The notes under the pieces: generated by a model
What the model was told of the DNA's origin: nothing
What the model saw: the letters and a program-made list of their open reading frames with translations, nothing else
The model's database searches: none
Program-made: the position numbers and the translations under genes
Assembly: GCA_903925205.1 (NCBI GenBank)
Contig: CAIYEN010000156.1
Span: 1-45,048 of the forward strand
Source: an uncultured Opitutia bacterium
Lineage (GTDB): Bacteria > Verrucomicrobiota > Verrucomicrobiia > Opitutales > UBA953
Direction: 5' to 3'
DNA: 45,048 nt
In this document: positions 1 through 9,092 of the stretch, in pieces
Numbering within the stretch: position 1 is the stretch's first letter
Layout: every line of letters begins with the position of its first letter

Positions 1-599
<599 letters not shown>

Positions 600-605
600 G
601 CCCCG

Positions 606-1037
606 ATGCCCCTTACGGTCGAAATCGTCACCCCTGACCGCCGCGCCTACGAAGGCACGGCGGATGGTGTGACCCTGCCTACCGCCATGGGCAGCATCGG
701 TATCCTGCCCGGCCACCAACCGATCACCGCGATCATCGCCGCGGGCGAGGTCCTGGTGATGTTGGATGGCAAGGTCAGCCGGCTCGCCATTGACCAAGGT
801 TTCGTCCGCGTCGTCTCCGATAAGGTCTCGGTCGTGACCGAAGCGGCCATTGACGAAGCCAAGATTGACCTGAAAGCCGTGGAGACCGCTGAAGCCCGCG
901 CCCGCGAGGCCGTCGAAGCCGCCCGTGGCCAGAAGGACATCGACCCGGTCGAAATCGCGAAGATGGAGCAGATTCTCCGTTTCGCCTTGGTGCAGCGCCT
1001 GGTCAAGGGCCGCTCCTCGCAGGGAATGACGGAGTAA
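606..1037 (+). CDS. atpC: ATP synthase F1 subunit epsilon
   Basis: The epsilon subunit is part of the central stalk of F1 and can inhibit ATP hydrolysis. The 143-residue product has the typical N-terminal beta sandwich (LTVEIVTPDRRAYEG near the start, then GSIGILPGHQPITAII around residues 30-46) and an alanine- and glutamate-rich helical C-terminus. The length fits the family. ATG at 606 is 6 bases after the atpD stop and has no Shine-Dalgarno motif before it. It is the last gene of the atp operon here and is followed by a strong hairpin at 1064-1105. Confidence 0.96.
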   Translation: MPLTVEIVTPDRRAYEGTADGVTLPTAMGSIGILPGHQPITAIIAAGEVLVMLDGKVSRLAIDQGFVRVVSDKVSVVTEAAIDEAKIDLKAVETAEARAREAVEAARGQKDIDPVEIAKMEQILRFALVQRLVKGRSSQGMTE

Positions 1038-1063
1038 GCGCCGTTTTCGTTTAAAGTCATTTA

Positions 1064-1105
1064 AGCGGAACTTGCCCCACCTGCTCGGTGTGGGCAAAGT
1101 TCGCT
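1064..1105 (+). terminator. Imperfect hairpin between atpC and the next gene
   Basis: AGCGGAACTTGCCCCACC and GGTGTGGGCAAAGTTCGCT are near-complementary arms separated by a short loop, with single-base bulges. There is no T-run behind it, and the GTG start of the next gene follows one base later. It could end the atp transcript without a T tract, or act in the 5' leader of the downstream gene. Confidence 0.55.
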
Positions 1106-1106
1106 T

Positions 1107-1925
1107 GTGATTAAATCTGCGATCACCGTTTCGCTCGTCGCCCAAGCCAAGGGCGGTCCCTTCGTCTATTGGGATGGCTTGGAGTCCGCCGCCGCCTCGG
1201 CCGCCAAGCTGGGCTTCGATGCCATCGAGATTTTTGCCCCATCGGCGGCCGTCATCGACCGGCCCAAGCTCCAGGCATTGCTGAAGCAGCACAACCTCGT
1301 GGCCGCGGCCTTCGGCACCGGCGGCGGTTGGCTCGTCCATAAGTGGCACCTGACCCACGCCGACCCGGCGATTCGTAGCCAGGCCCGCGAGTTCATCCGC
1401 GCAATCATCGACCTCGGCGGTGAATTCCATGCCCCGGCCATCATCGGTTCGATGCAGGGCAAGGCGGAAGGGGACGTCACCCGCGAGCAGGCCTTGGCTT
1501 GGTTGGCCGAGGCCCTCGCGGACCTCGGTGCCCACGCCGCGCAATACGGTTTGCCGCTCCTCTACGAGCCACTCAATCGGTACGAAACCAATTTACTTAA
1601 TCGCCAAGTCGATGCCGCGCAATTTCTGGAATCCCGCCAGATTCCTAACGTGAAGCTCCTGTGCGACCTCTTCCATATGAATATCGAGGAGGTCTCGAAC
1701 GCCGCGACCCTCCGCGCCTGTGGCCCGCACGTCGGCCACGTGCACTTCGCCGACAGTAACCGACAGGCGATCGGCTTCGGTCACACCGAGACGGCTTCGG
1801 TTATCGCCGCGCTCCAGGACATCGGTTTCGCGGGTTACCTTTCTGGCGAGATCCTCCCGTTGCCCGATTCGGAAGCCGCCGCCGCGCAGACCATCAAGGC
1901 CATCCGCACTCACTTACCCCGCTAA
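1107..1925 (+). CDS. Sugar phosphate isomerase/epimerase family protein (TIM barrel, xylose-isomerase-like)
   Basis: A 272-residue protein of the AP-endonuclease-2/xylose isomerase-like TIM-barrel superfamily, which includes hydroxypyruvate isomerases and ketose epimerases. Likely metal ligands of the family are visible: the Glu in LLYEPLNRYETN, the Asp and His in CDLFHMNIEE, the His in GHVHFADSNR and the Glu in LSGEILP. The GTG at 1107 is the most upstream usable start and directly follows a hairpin. Four bases separate it from fucU, so it is the probable first gene of the sugar cluster. The substrate cannot be told from sequence; a ketose or sugar acid linked to fucose breakdown is an inference from position. 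Confidence 0.8.
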   Translation: MIKSAITVSLVAQAKGGPFVYWDGLESAAASAAKLGFDAIEIFAPSAAVIDRPKLQALLKQHNLVAAAFGTGGGWLVHKWHLTHADPAIRSQAREFIRAIIDLGGEFHAPAIIGSMQGKAEGDVTREQALAWLAEALADLGAHAAQYGLPLLYEPLNRYETNLLNRQVDAAQFLESRQIPNVKLLCDLFHMNIEEVSNAATLRACGPHVGHVHFADSNRQAIGFGHTETASVIAALQDIGFAGYLSGEILPLPDSEAAAAQTIKAIRTHLPR

Positions 1926-1929
1926 GACC

Positions 1930-2376
1930 ATGCTCAAGCACCAGCTCATCCATCCGAAGATCTCTGAAGTCCTGGCCCGCGCCGGCCACCACTCGGTCAT
2001 CCTGATTGCCGACGGCAACTACCCGGTCTGGGGGAAGAAGGGCCCGAACGCCGAGCTCGTTTCGCTCAACCTCTCGCCGGGGATTCCCACGGTCGCCCAA
2101 GTCCTGCGTGCCGTGCTCAGCGCCGTCCCCGTCGACGCCGTCAACACGATGGGCATCCCCGCGGATGACTCCTACGCCCAGAAGGGCGAGCCCCCCGTGT
2201 GGGCCGAGTTCCGTCAAGAAGTGAAAGCCGCTGGCCTCAAGTTAGAACTCCAGCCAATCCTGAAGTGGGATTTCTATAAGGCCGTCGAATCCGCCGACCA
2301 TATCCTCACCATCCAAACCGGCGACCAAGCGCTCTGGGGTAACGTGCTCCTCACCGTCGGTTGCCGCACCGCCTAA
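1930..2376 (+). CDS. fucU: RbsD/FucU family sugar mutarotase, probably L-fucose mutarotase
   Basis: FucU/RbsD proteins interconvert the alpha and beta anomers of fucose or ribose. The 148-residue product matches the family length and shows the signature AGHHS near residue 18, then ILIADGNYPVW with the conserved Asp, and the C-terminal TGDQALWGNVLLTVGC. FucU is favoured over RbsD because the neighbouring genes are an aldo/keto reductase and a fuconolactonase-like hydrolase. ATG at 1930 lies 4 bases after the previous stop, and the gene is 11 bases before the next one, consistent with an operon. Confidence 0.85.
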   Translation: MLKHQLIHPKISEVLARAGHHSVILIADGNYPVWGKKGPNAELVSLNLSPGIPTVAQVLRAVLSAVPVDAVNTMGIPADDSYAQKGEPPVWAEFRQEVKAAGLKLELQPILKWDFYKAVESADHILTIQTGDQALWGNVLLTVGCRTA

Positions 2377-2387
2377 TTTCCCCGACC

Positions 2388-3320
2388 ATGAAGACCCGCC
2401 CCCTCGGTAAGACCGGGATCGACCTCCCCATCCTGAGCTTTGGTGCATCCTCGCTCGGCCAAGAGTTCCGCAGCGTGGCGCTCGACGATGCGCTCAAGTC
2501 CGTCCAGGTCGCCCTCGACTGTGGCCTCAACTTCATCGACACCTCACCCTTCTACGGCCGCGGTATTTCTGAAGTGCTCCTGGGTGTCGCCCTCCGCGGC
2601 GTCCCGCGTGATAGCTACAAACTATGCACGAAGCTTGGGCGCTACGACCTCACGCACTTCGACTTCAGCGCCAAGCGCGTCGCCGAAAGCATCGACGTGT
2701 CCCTGCACCGCCTCGGCACCGATCACCTCGATATCATCCTTTGCCACGATATCGAATTCGTCCCGATGCAGCAGATCGTCGACGAGACCATCCCCGCACT
2801 CCGCAAGGCCAAGCAGGCGGGCAAGGTCAAGGCGATCGGCTTCAGCGGCTACCCGCAGAAGATTTTTAAGTTCATCTGCGAACAGACCGACGTGGACTGC
2901 GTGCTGAGCTACAACCAGTACACCCTCCAGAACACCCGCTTCGCCGACGAGACCGTTCCTTACCTCAAGGCCAAGGGCATCGGCGTCATGAACGCCGGCC
3001 CCTTCAGCGCGCGCCTGCTCACCAACGCCCCGCTCCCCGCCTGGCTGAAGGAGCCTGAAAACGTGAAGGCCGCCGCGCGGGCGGCCGCCGCGCATTGTGC
3101 CGCCAAGGGCATCGATATCGCCAAGCTCGCTTTGCAGTTCTCACTCCAGCATCCCGACATCGCCACGACCGTCTCGGGCAGCGCCAACCCAACGAATATC
3201 CGGAACTGGGCTAAGTGGGCCGCCGAGCCGATTGACCAGCAGCTGCTCGCGGAGGTCCAAGCAATCTTCGCTCCAGTGAAGAACCTCGGTCACCTCGAAG
3301 GCTTGAAGGAAAACAACTGA
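2388..3320 (+). CDS. Aldo/keto reductase, candidate L-fucose (L-galactose-type) dehydrogenase
   Basis: A 310-residue NAD(P)-dependent aldo/keto reductase. The catalytic tetrad is visible: Asp and Tyr in FIDTSPFYGRG, Lys in LCTKLGRY and His in ILCHDIEF. The (beta/alpha)8 landmarks follow: GKVKAIGFSGY, then the SYNQYTLQN strand and the SGSANPTNIRN nucleotide-binding region near the C-terminus. The sequence resembles the L-galactose/D-threo-aldose 1-dehydrogenase branch, which oxidises L-fucose to L-fuconolactone. Between a mutarotase and a lactonase-like enzyme, that reaction is the best inference. ATG at 2388 is chosen because homology starts at MKTRPLGKTG; the longer reading frame upstream overlaps fucU. 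Confidence 0.82.
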   Translation: MKTRPLGKTGIDLPILSFGASSLGQEFRSVALDDALKSVQVALDCGLNFIDTSPFYGRGISEVLLGVALRGVPRDSYKLCTKLGRYDLTHFDFSAKRVAESIDVSLHRLGTDHLDIILCHDIEFVPMQQIVDETIPALRKAKQAGKVKAIGFSGYPQKIFKFICEQTDVDCVLSYNQYTLQNTRFADETVPYLKAKGIGVMNAGPFSARLLTNAPLPAWLKEPENVKAAARAAAAHCAAKGIDIAKLALQFSLQHPDIATTVSGSANPTNIRNWAKWAAEPIDQQLLAEVQAIFAPVKNLGHLEGLKENN

Positions 3321-3324
3321 GCTA

Positions 3325-4353
3325 ATGAAGGCCCTCCGACTCGACCAGCCGCAGCAGTTCACGTGGATTGATATTCCCGAACCGCCGGCACCGGCGGCGG
3401 GCGAAGCCGTCGTGCGCGTCCATCGCATCGGCATCTGCGGCACCGACTACGGCGGTTACCTGGGCAAGATGCCGTTCTATTCTTACCCGCGCATCCCGGG
3501 CCATGAACTCGGCGTCGAGGTCCTCGCGGTTGGGCCGGGCGTCACGAACGTCCAGCCGGGCGATCGTTGCTCCGTGGAGCCATATATTAACTGCCAGACC
3601 TGCTACAGCTGCCGGCGCGGCTTCACCAATTGCTGCGAGAACCACAAGACCCTCGGCGTGATGTGCGATGGTGGCATGGCCGAAAAGTTTCTGCTCCCCG
3701 CCCGCAAGCTCCACGTCTCGACCCAGCTTTCCTACGACCAGCTCGCGCTTGTCGAGACGCTTGCAATCGGCTGCCACGCCGTCGATCGCGCCGCGCCGAA
3801 AGCCGGTGAGACCGTCCTCGTCATCGGTTCTGGCCCCATCGGCCTTTCGGCGGTGGAATTCGTTAAAGTCTCTGGCGCCAAATGCGTCGTCATGGACATG
3901 AACGCCGAGCGCCTGAAGTTCTGCACGGACGTCATGAAGGTCGACGGCGTTATCTTGGCCAAGGGGGATGGTTCCGAGGTCGCCGCGCTCGCGGCCCTCA
4001 CCAATGGCCAGCTCGCCGACGTCGTCATCGACGCGACTGGTAGTAATAAGTCGATGGTCGGTTGCTTCGCCTACGCGGCGTTCGCGGCCCGCGTGGTCTA
4101 CGTCGGCATCACCCAGCAGGACCTCACCTTCCCCCACGCCCCACACCTGCACCGCCGCGAGTTGACCATCATGGCCAGCCGCAACGCGCTCTCGAAGGAC
4201 TTCGCCCGCATCATTAAGCTGATCGAAGACGGCGTCATCGATACCAAGCCTTGGATCACGCACCACGCGAAGTTTGCGGACCTCATCGCGACCTTCCCGA
4301 CGTGGCTGAAGCCGGAGTCGGGCGTGATTAAAGCCATCGTTGACGTCGTCTGA
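3325..4353 (+). CDS. Zinc-dependent alcohol dehydrogenase (MDR family), possible sugar-acid or polyol dehydrogenase
   Basis: A 342-residue medium-chain dehydrogenase. The catalytic zinc Cys lies in GICGTDYGG and the His in PGHELGVEV. The structural zinc cysteines are in NCQTCYSCRRGFTNCCEN, and the Rossmann motif is VIGSGPIGLSAVE with an acidic residue after the second strand. Such enzymes oxidise sugar alcohols, aldonates or 2-keto-3-deoxy sugar acids. Its place between the aldo/keto reductase and the lactonase suggests a redox step on fucose or a derived sugar acid, but the specificity is not readable. Four bases separate both its ends from its neighbours, strongly suggesting one transcript. 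Confidence 0.88.
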   Translation: MKALRLDQPQQFTWIDIPEPPAPAAGEAVVRVHRIGICGTDYGGYLGKMPFYSYPRIPGHELGVEVLAVGPGVTNVQPGDRCSVEPYINCQTCYSCRRGFTNCCENHKTLGVMCDGGMAEKFLLPARKLHVSTQLSYDQLALVETLAIGCHAVDRAAPKAGETVLVIGSGPIGLSAVEFVKVSGAKCVVMDMNAERLKFCTDVMKVDGVILAKGDGSEVAALAALTNGQLADVVIDATGSNKSMVGCFAYAAFAARVVYVGITQQDLTFPHAPHLHRRELTIMASRNALSKDFARIIKLIEDGVIDTKPWITHHAKFADLIATFPTWLKPESGVIKAIVDVV

Positions 4354-4357
4354 CCGC

Positions 4358-5185
4358 ATGCGCCTCGACGCCCACCAGCACTTCTGGTCGTACGACGCCG
4401 CGCAGTATCCGTGGATTCCGCCAGGCTCGCCCTTGCACCGTAGTTGGTTGCCAGACGACTTGGCCGCGTTGCAGCAGCCGCTCGGCTTCGACGGTTCGAT
4501 TGCGGTGCAAGCCCGGCAAGTCGTGGAGGAATCGGACTGGCTGCTCGGTTTGGCGGACAAGCATGCCAACGTGAAAGGCGTCGTCGGCTGGGTCGACCTG
4601 CGCGCTGACCGCGTCGAAGTGGACCTCGAACGCTTAGCCAAGCACCCGAAATTCGTCGGCGTCCGGCACGTTGTCCAAGAGGAGCCGGACGACGACTTCA
4701 TGTTGGGCCGGGAATTTCAGCGGGGGATTTCCAAGCTCGCTGCTTATGGCCTGACCTACGACCTCCTCATCTATCCGAAGCAACTCGCGGCCGCCCTTCG
4801 CCTCGCGGAGAACTTCCCGGAGCAGCCCTTCGTCCTCGATCACATTGCCAAGCCACCGATCAAGGCCGGCACGCGGGAGCCTTGGGCTGCGCAGCTCCGG
4901 CAGCTGGCGAAGCTACCGAACGTCCATTGTAAGGTCTCAGGGATGCTGACGGAGGCCGACCACCAAGCTTGGCACGCGGAGCAGTTCCGGCCCTACCTCG
5001 ACACCGTCTTCGAGGCCTTTGGCCCAGCGAGGCTCATGTACGGCTCCGATTGGCCCGTGTGCCTGTTTGCGGGCAGTTACGAGCAAGCCTATCGGTTGGT
5101 GGATGATTACGTGCGTGGCGTGACGGCCGCGGAGCGCGCCGGCCTCTTTGGCGGCAACGCTGCGGCCTTCTACCTCAAGCGCTGA
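4358..5185 (+). CDS. Amidohydrolase family protein, probable L-fuconolactonase
   Basis: A 275-residue member of the amidohydrolase-2 (COG3618) group, which includes L-fucono-1,5-lactonase and L-rhamnono-lactonase. The opening DAHQHFWSYDAAQYPWI is the group's hallmark, with the HxH metal site. FVGVRHVVQ, VLDHIAKPPI and the late MYGSDWPVC with the catalytic Asp follow in the expected order. ATG at 4358 is preferred over the in-frame upstream start, which would overlap the preceding gene and lies outside the conserved region. It closes the sugar cluster; its stop directly abuts the stop of the convergent gene on the minus strand. Confidence 0.85.
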   Translation: MRLDAHQHFWSYDAAQYPWIPPGSPLHRSWLPDDLAALQQPLGFDGSIAVQARQVVEESDWLLGLADKHANVKGVVGWVDLRADRVEVDLERLAKHPKFVGVRHVVQEEPDDDFMLGREFQRGISKLAAYGLTYDLLIYPKQLAAALRLAENFPEQPFVLDHIAKPPIKAGTREPWAAQLRQLAKLPNVHCKVSGMLTEADHQAWHAEQFRPYLDTVFEAFGPARLMYGSDWPVCLFAGSYEQAYRLVDDYVRGVTAAERAGLFGGNAAAFYLKR

Positions 5186-6508
5186 TTAGCGGGTGACGCC
5201 AGTGGGCACCGTCTTGAAGATCCAGCCCTCGGCTTCCATGTCGATGGTGAGTCCGCGACCAGGCTTCTTAATCTCTTCAGGCAACGGTTCGGCGTTCGTA
5301 CGGAAAAGTTTTAGCGTCCCTTCGCCTTCGAACGTGCCGTTCACGCGGGAGCCCGAACGGGCGACCTCGATGGCGAGGTAGACGTCGAAGACGCCGCCCG
5401 GGGTTTCGCCGATGGCGATTTCGAGTGGGACCTTCGTGCCTTTAGGCGCCGTGATCCAGGGGCCGGCCTTGAGGCGGTTGAGGCTACCGGGCTTACGGTC
5501 GATTGGGAACTCCTTCGTCACGACCTGGTTGAAGTCTTTGTATTTCCCATCGGCGCCAACGACCATGTGTTCGTAGCCGTCGTCGAGCGCGATTTTGCGA
5601 TCCCAGCGGACCACGAGCCAGTCATCGCCGGACCCCACGAAACGGAAGGGGAGCGACTGCGGCACTTCGACGGTGGCCTTATAGTGCACGACCCAGCGGG
5701 AAGGCTTCACTTCTTTTTCCACCCCGTAAGCCTGGGGGGCGGCATCGGCCCCGCGGGAGGGAATGAAGACCTGCCCAGCAATCAAGGCTTCGGGGGCCCG
5801 GTAGTATTTCTGGAATTTACCGGGGCTCCAGCCGGACTGGAAGAAGTCCTTCACCGCTTCGCGGTAGGCACCGATACCCGATTGCGGCGCGCATTCGGTC
5901 GGGCTCTTATTGGAAGTCTGCTTCAAGTCGTAGAAAGTGCCGACCATCCCCGAAGAGCCCATCTTGGCGCCGAAGAGGGAGACGAAGTTCTTGCCGTTGC
6001 CGCGACCGACACCCATGCCAGAGCCGATACCGCCGCCGGAGCCGCCGCCGAAGCCCTTGGAGGAACCCCCGCCCATCAGGCCAGCGTTCATGGAAGAAAC
6101 GGCGACGGAAGGGACGTCGGGCAGGGCAATGGTTGCCGTCGTACTCTTGGACGTGATGCGCGTCGGCGTCTTGGCCGTGGTCTTCGGGTTCTTGGGCTGC
6201 AGGCGCGTCTTGAACTGCTTGGCCTTATCGCCCGCGGCACCGCCGCCGGAGCCGGTGGAGAAGGAGTTCGGGTCTTTCTTGGCCGATTCCTTGGACACGG
6301 AAATAATCAAGAACGCGGCGATCAGCACCAAAAAGATGTGGATGCCTACCGAGACCATGAAGCCTTCGCCGCCGACCTTCTGCCAGAACGTCCGCTTGGT
6401 CCGCTTTTGGCCCAGACCTTCCTCTTCTGGGGCCGCGTTATCCACCGCATCCAGGGGCGGGGGCGTGGTCGGCTCTTCGGGGGGGAGGGCTGGAGGGGTT
6501 TCGGACAT
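5186..6508 (-). CDS. Single-pass membrane protein with PA14-like C-terminal domain (paralogue 1)
   Basis: I do not recognise a named family. Of 440 residues, the first ~35 are proline- and acid-rich. A basic stretch (GQKRTKRTFWQKVGG) is followed by one transmembrane segment (GFMVSVGIHIFLVLIAAFLIISV, about residues 48-71). A lysine/threonine linker and a glycine-rich tract (GLMGGGSSKGFGGGSGGG) come next. The C-terminal ~230 residues are probably periplasmic; FRFVGSGDDWLVVRWDRK within them resembles the PA14-type fold, often linked to glycan binding. The topology (basic side in) predicts an N-in membrane protein. It is a tandem paralogue of the gene at 6596-7927 and probably its co-transcribed second gene. 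The function is unknown. Confidence 0.8.
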   Translation of the reverse strand: MSETPPALPPEEPTTPPPLDAVDNAAPEEEGLGQKRTKRTFWQKVGGEGFMVSVGIHIFLVLIAAFLIISVSKESAKKDPNSFSTGSGGGAAGDKAKQFKTRLQPKNPKTTAKTPTRITSKSTTATIALPDVPSVAVSSMNAGLMGGGSSKGFGGGSGGGIGSGMGVGRGNGKNFVSLFGAKMGSSGMVGTFYDLKQTSNKSPTECAPQSGIGAYREAVKDFFQSGWSPGKFQKYYRAPEALIAGQVFIPSRGADAAPQAYGVEKEVKPSRWVVHYKATVEVPQSLPFRFVGSGDDWLVVRWDRKIALDDGYEHMVVGADGKYKDFNQVVTKEFPIDRKPGSLNRLKAGPWITAPKGTKVPLEIAIGETPGGVFDVYLAIEVARSGSRVNGTFEGEGTLKLFRTNAEPLPEEIKKPGRGLTIDMEAEGWIFKTVPTGVTR

Positions 6509-6595
6509 ACCGGGGGTCTTCCTATTCTACCCCGATTATTTTCTAAACAACCCTATTCTGTTGTTTTTCAGTAAACCCAACGCAGCTGGCGTGTT

Positions 6596-7927
6596 TCACC
6601 GTGTAACCGACGTCTTCACCGGCTTGAAAATCCAATCCCCACCCGTCATATCAACGCCCGGGACGCTGGGATGGCCATTCTTGATGGCATCAGGCAACTC
6701 ATCGGTCGTCATCCGGAAAAGTCGGAGGTGTCCATCGGGCTTGCCGGAAGCATCGGCCACTTCGATGAGCACGATGGCGTAGAAAGTACCCCCGGGCGTT
6801 TCACCGATCACAATTTCCAAGGGCGTCTCCTTGTCTTTGGTTGCCGTGATCCAAGGGCCGCAGCGCAACGGCTTGCCGAGCTTGGACGGGTGGGTCTCGT
6901 CGAACGGCTTCTTCCCAAATCCTGGATAGATGTTTTCGTTGCCGACCACGTATTGACCGTAGCCGGAATCGAGGACCACCTTACGATCCCAGCGGATAAC
7001 GAGGAAGTCATCGCCCGAACCGACGAAGCGGAACTTCCCGCCCTGCGGTGGTTTGACGGCGCCCTTGTAGTGGGCGATCCAGCGGGAAGGTTTGCAGAGC
7101 TCGCCGACGCCATAGGCCTTGGGGGCTTCGGTGGCCGGGCAGGGGGGGATGAAGATTTGCGACGCGAGGAGCGTGTCGGGCGCGCGGAAGACGTCATTGA
7201 GGGCCGAAGGCGAGAACCCCTTGTCGAAGAACTCGTTCACTTCTTTGACGTAGAGGCCGATGGCGGCGCTGTTGGACGGGTCACCAAACTTTTCGGGGGC
7301 TCCCCCCATCATGGGGGTCGGCTTGCCGGACTTGTTTTGCTTAAAGTCGTAGAAGGTCCCCGGGAGGCCATTGACGGCCATCTTGCTCCCGAACACGGAG
7401 ACGAAGTTTTTACCGTTACCGCGACCCACGCCCATGCCGGAACCGATGCCACCGCCGGAGCCACCGCCGAAGCCCTTGGAGGAACCGCCGCCCATGAGGC
7501 CGGCGTTCATGGAAGAGACGGCCACCGTGGGGACGTCGGGCAGGGCAATCGTCGCCGTCGTGCTCTTAGAAGTAATGCGGGTCGGCGTCTTGGCCGTCGT
7601 CTTCGGGTTCTTCGGTTGGAGGCGCGTTTTGAATTGCTTGGCCTTATCACCGGCCGCACCGCCGCCTGAGCCCGTCGAGAAGGCGTTAGGGTCCTTCTTG
7701 GCCGACTCTTTGGATACGGAGATAATTAAGAACGCCGCGATGAGCACCAAAAGGACGTGAATGCCCACGGAGACCATGAAGCCTTCGCCGCCGACGCGTT
7801 GCCAAAATGTCCGCTTAGAGCGCTTCTGTCCTAAGCCCTCTTCCGTCTCGACCTCGGCAGGCGGGACCGGCGCCGCTGCGTCGGGCAGCGGAAGTTCTGG
7901 GGGTGCGGGGTCCTGGGGATTGGACAT
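6596..7927 (-). CDS. Single-pass membrane protein with PA14-like C-terminal domain (paralogue 2)
   Basis: This 443-residue paralogue of the neighbour at 5186-6508 has the same layout: proline-rich N-terminus, basic GQKRSKRTFWQRVGG, one membrane helix, lysine/threonine linker, glycine-rich tract and a PA14-like domain (KFRFVGSGDDFLVIRWDRK). From the basic stretch to the end of the glycine tract I count only about 8 differences in ~153 residues, while the C-terminal domains agree at only about half of positions. ATG at 7927 (MSNPQDPAPP) is chosen over the upstream in-frame starts because the other paralogue also begins MS followed by a proline-rich run. It is transcribed away from tdh. The role is unknown; glycan or envelope binding is a guess from the PA14-like fold. 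Confidence 0.8.
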   Translation of the reverse strand: MSNPQDPAPPELPLPDAAAPVPPAEVETEEGLGQKRSKRTFWQRVGGEGFMVSVGIHVLLVLIAAFLIISVSKESAKKDPNAFSTGSGGGAAGDKAKQFKTRLQPKNPKTTAKTPTRITSKSTTATIALPDVPTVAVSSMNAGLMGGGSSKGFGGGSGGGIGSGMGVGRGNGKNFVSVFGSKMAVNGLPGTFYDFKQNKSGKPTPMMGGAPEKFGDPSNSAAIGLYVKEVNEFFDKGFSPSALNDVFRAPDTLLASQIFIPPCPATEAPKAYGVGELCKPSRWIAHYKGAVKPPQGGKFRFVGSGDDFLVIRWDRKVVLDSGYGQYVVGNENIYPGFGKKPFDETHPSKLGKPLRCGPWITATKDKETPLEIVIGETPGGTFYAIVLIEVADASGKPDGHLRLFRMTTDELPDAIKNGHPSVPGVDMTGGDWIFKPVKTSVTR

Positions 7928-8055
7928 GAGCATAACGCTGTCGATTTGACCGAGCCCGCTCAACAAAAAATCACCCCAACGCTGGGCATTTCCTTTCCAC
8001 TTCCAGCCGTGCCCCTTACCTTAATTCGGGCCTAAACACCCAAGAACGACTTTTA

Positions 8056-9087
8056 ATGAAAGCTTTAATAAAAAAAGAGGGCCGTGAAGGCTTGTGGTTA
8101 GCCGACGTCCCTACCCCGACCATTGGCGATCGCGACGTCCTCATTCGTATCCGTAAGGCCGCGATTTGCGGGACCGATGTGCATATTTGGAAGTGGGACG
8201 AATGGGCGGCGAAGACCGTTCCACTGGGCCTGACCGTCGGGCATGAGTATGTCGGCATCGTCGAGGACTTTGGTCGCGAAGTGACGCACCTGCGCAAAGG
8301 CCAGCGCGTTTCGGGTGAAGGCCACATCGTTTGCGGCCATTGTCGCAATTGTCGCGCCGGTCGCCGTCACCTCTGCGCCAATACCTTGGGCGTGGGGATT
8401 CACCGCCCCGGCGCTTTCGCCGAGTTGCTGTCCTTGCCGATGGAGAATGTCGTGCCCGTGCCCGATGAAATCCCGGACGACGTGGCCGCGATTTTCGACC
8501 CCTTGGGCAATGCGGTGCACACCGCGCTGTCGTTCGATTTGGTCGGCGAAGATGTCCTCATCACCGGCGCCGGTCCCATCGGCATCATGTCCATCGCCAT
8601 CGCGAAGGCCGCTGGGGCGCGTAAAATCATCATCACGGACGTCAACCCGTGGCGGCTGGAACTCGCCCGCCAGCTGGGGCCGACGCGCGCGGTCGATGTT
8701 TCCCGGGAAAACCTCCAGGACGTGCAACGCGAACTGGGCATGACGGAAGGGTTCGACGTGGCCTTTGAGATGTCGGGCAATGCCCGCGCCCTTGATCAGA
8801 TCTTGGATAACATGGCGTGCGGCGGCCGCATTGCGCTGCTCGGTATTATTCCCGGCAAGGCCGCCATCGATTGGAATAAGGTCATCTTCCGTGGCCTGCA
8901 CATCAAGGGCATCTACGGCCGCGAGATGTACGAGACTTGGTATAAGATGATTGCGTTACTGCAGTCGGGGATGGACGTCACCCCGGCGATCACGCATCGC
9001 CTGCCGGCCCGCGATTTCCGTCAAGGCTTCGAGGCCATGTTGTCTGGACAATCTGGCAAAGTCGTCCTCGATTGGACGCAAATCTAA
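8056..9087 (+). CDS. tdh: L-threonine 3-dehydrogenase
   Basis: This enzyme oxidises L-threonine to 2-amino-3-ketobutyrate with NAD+, the first step of threonine breakdown to glycine. The 343-residue zinc-dependent MDR protein has the catalytic Cys38 in [16 protein letters not shown], a signature of Tdh, then TVGHEYVG, four structural-zinc cysteines in [16 protein letters not shown], and the NAD-binding [14 protein letters not shown]. The following kbl gene, 5 bases downstream, supplies the second enzyme and confirms the assignment. ATG at 8056 has an A/T-rich leader without a Shine-Dalgarno motif. Confidence 0.95.
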   Translation: MKALIKKEGREGLWLADVPTPTIGDRDVLIRIRKAAICGTDVHIWKWDEWAAKTVPLGLTVGHEYVGIVEDFGREVTHLRKGQRVSGEGHIVCGHCRNCRAGRRHLCANTLGVGIHRPGAFAELLSLPMENVVPVPDEIPDDVAAIFDPLGNAVHTALSFDLVGEDVLITGAGPIGIMSIAIAKAAGARKIIITDVNPWRLELARQLGPTRAVDVSRENLQDVQRELGMTEGFDVAFEMSGNARALDQILDNMACGGRIALLGIIPGKAAIDWNKVIFRGLHIKGIYGREMYETWYKMIALLQSGMDVTPAITHRLPARDFRQGFEAMLSGQSGKVVLDWTQI

Positions 9088-9092
9088 CCCGC

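Noticed and set aside
3322-4701. 459-codon minus-strand open frame across the Zn dehydrogenase and lactonase genes
   Set aside because: It is antisense to two genes with complete motif sets and is a shadow frame.
5567-6574. 335-codon plus-strand open frame opposite the twin membrane genes
   Set aside because: It lies antisense to the conserved gene and has the Gly/His/Arg-rich composition of a shadow frame; 6671-7669 is the same case opposite the second paralogue.
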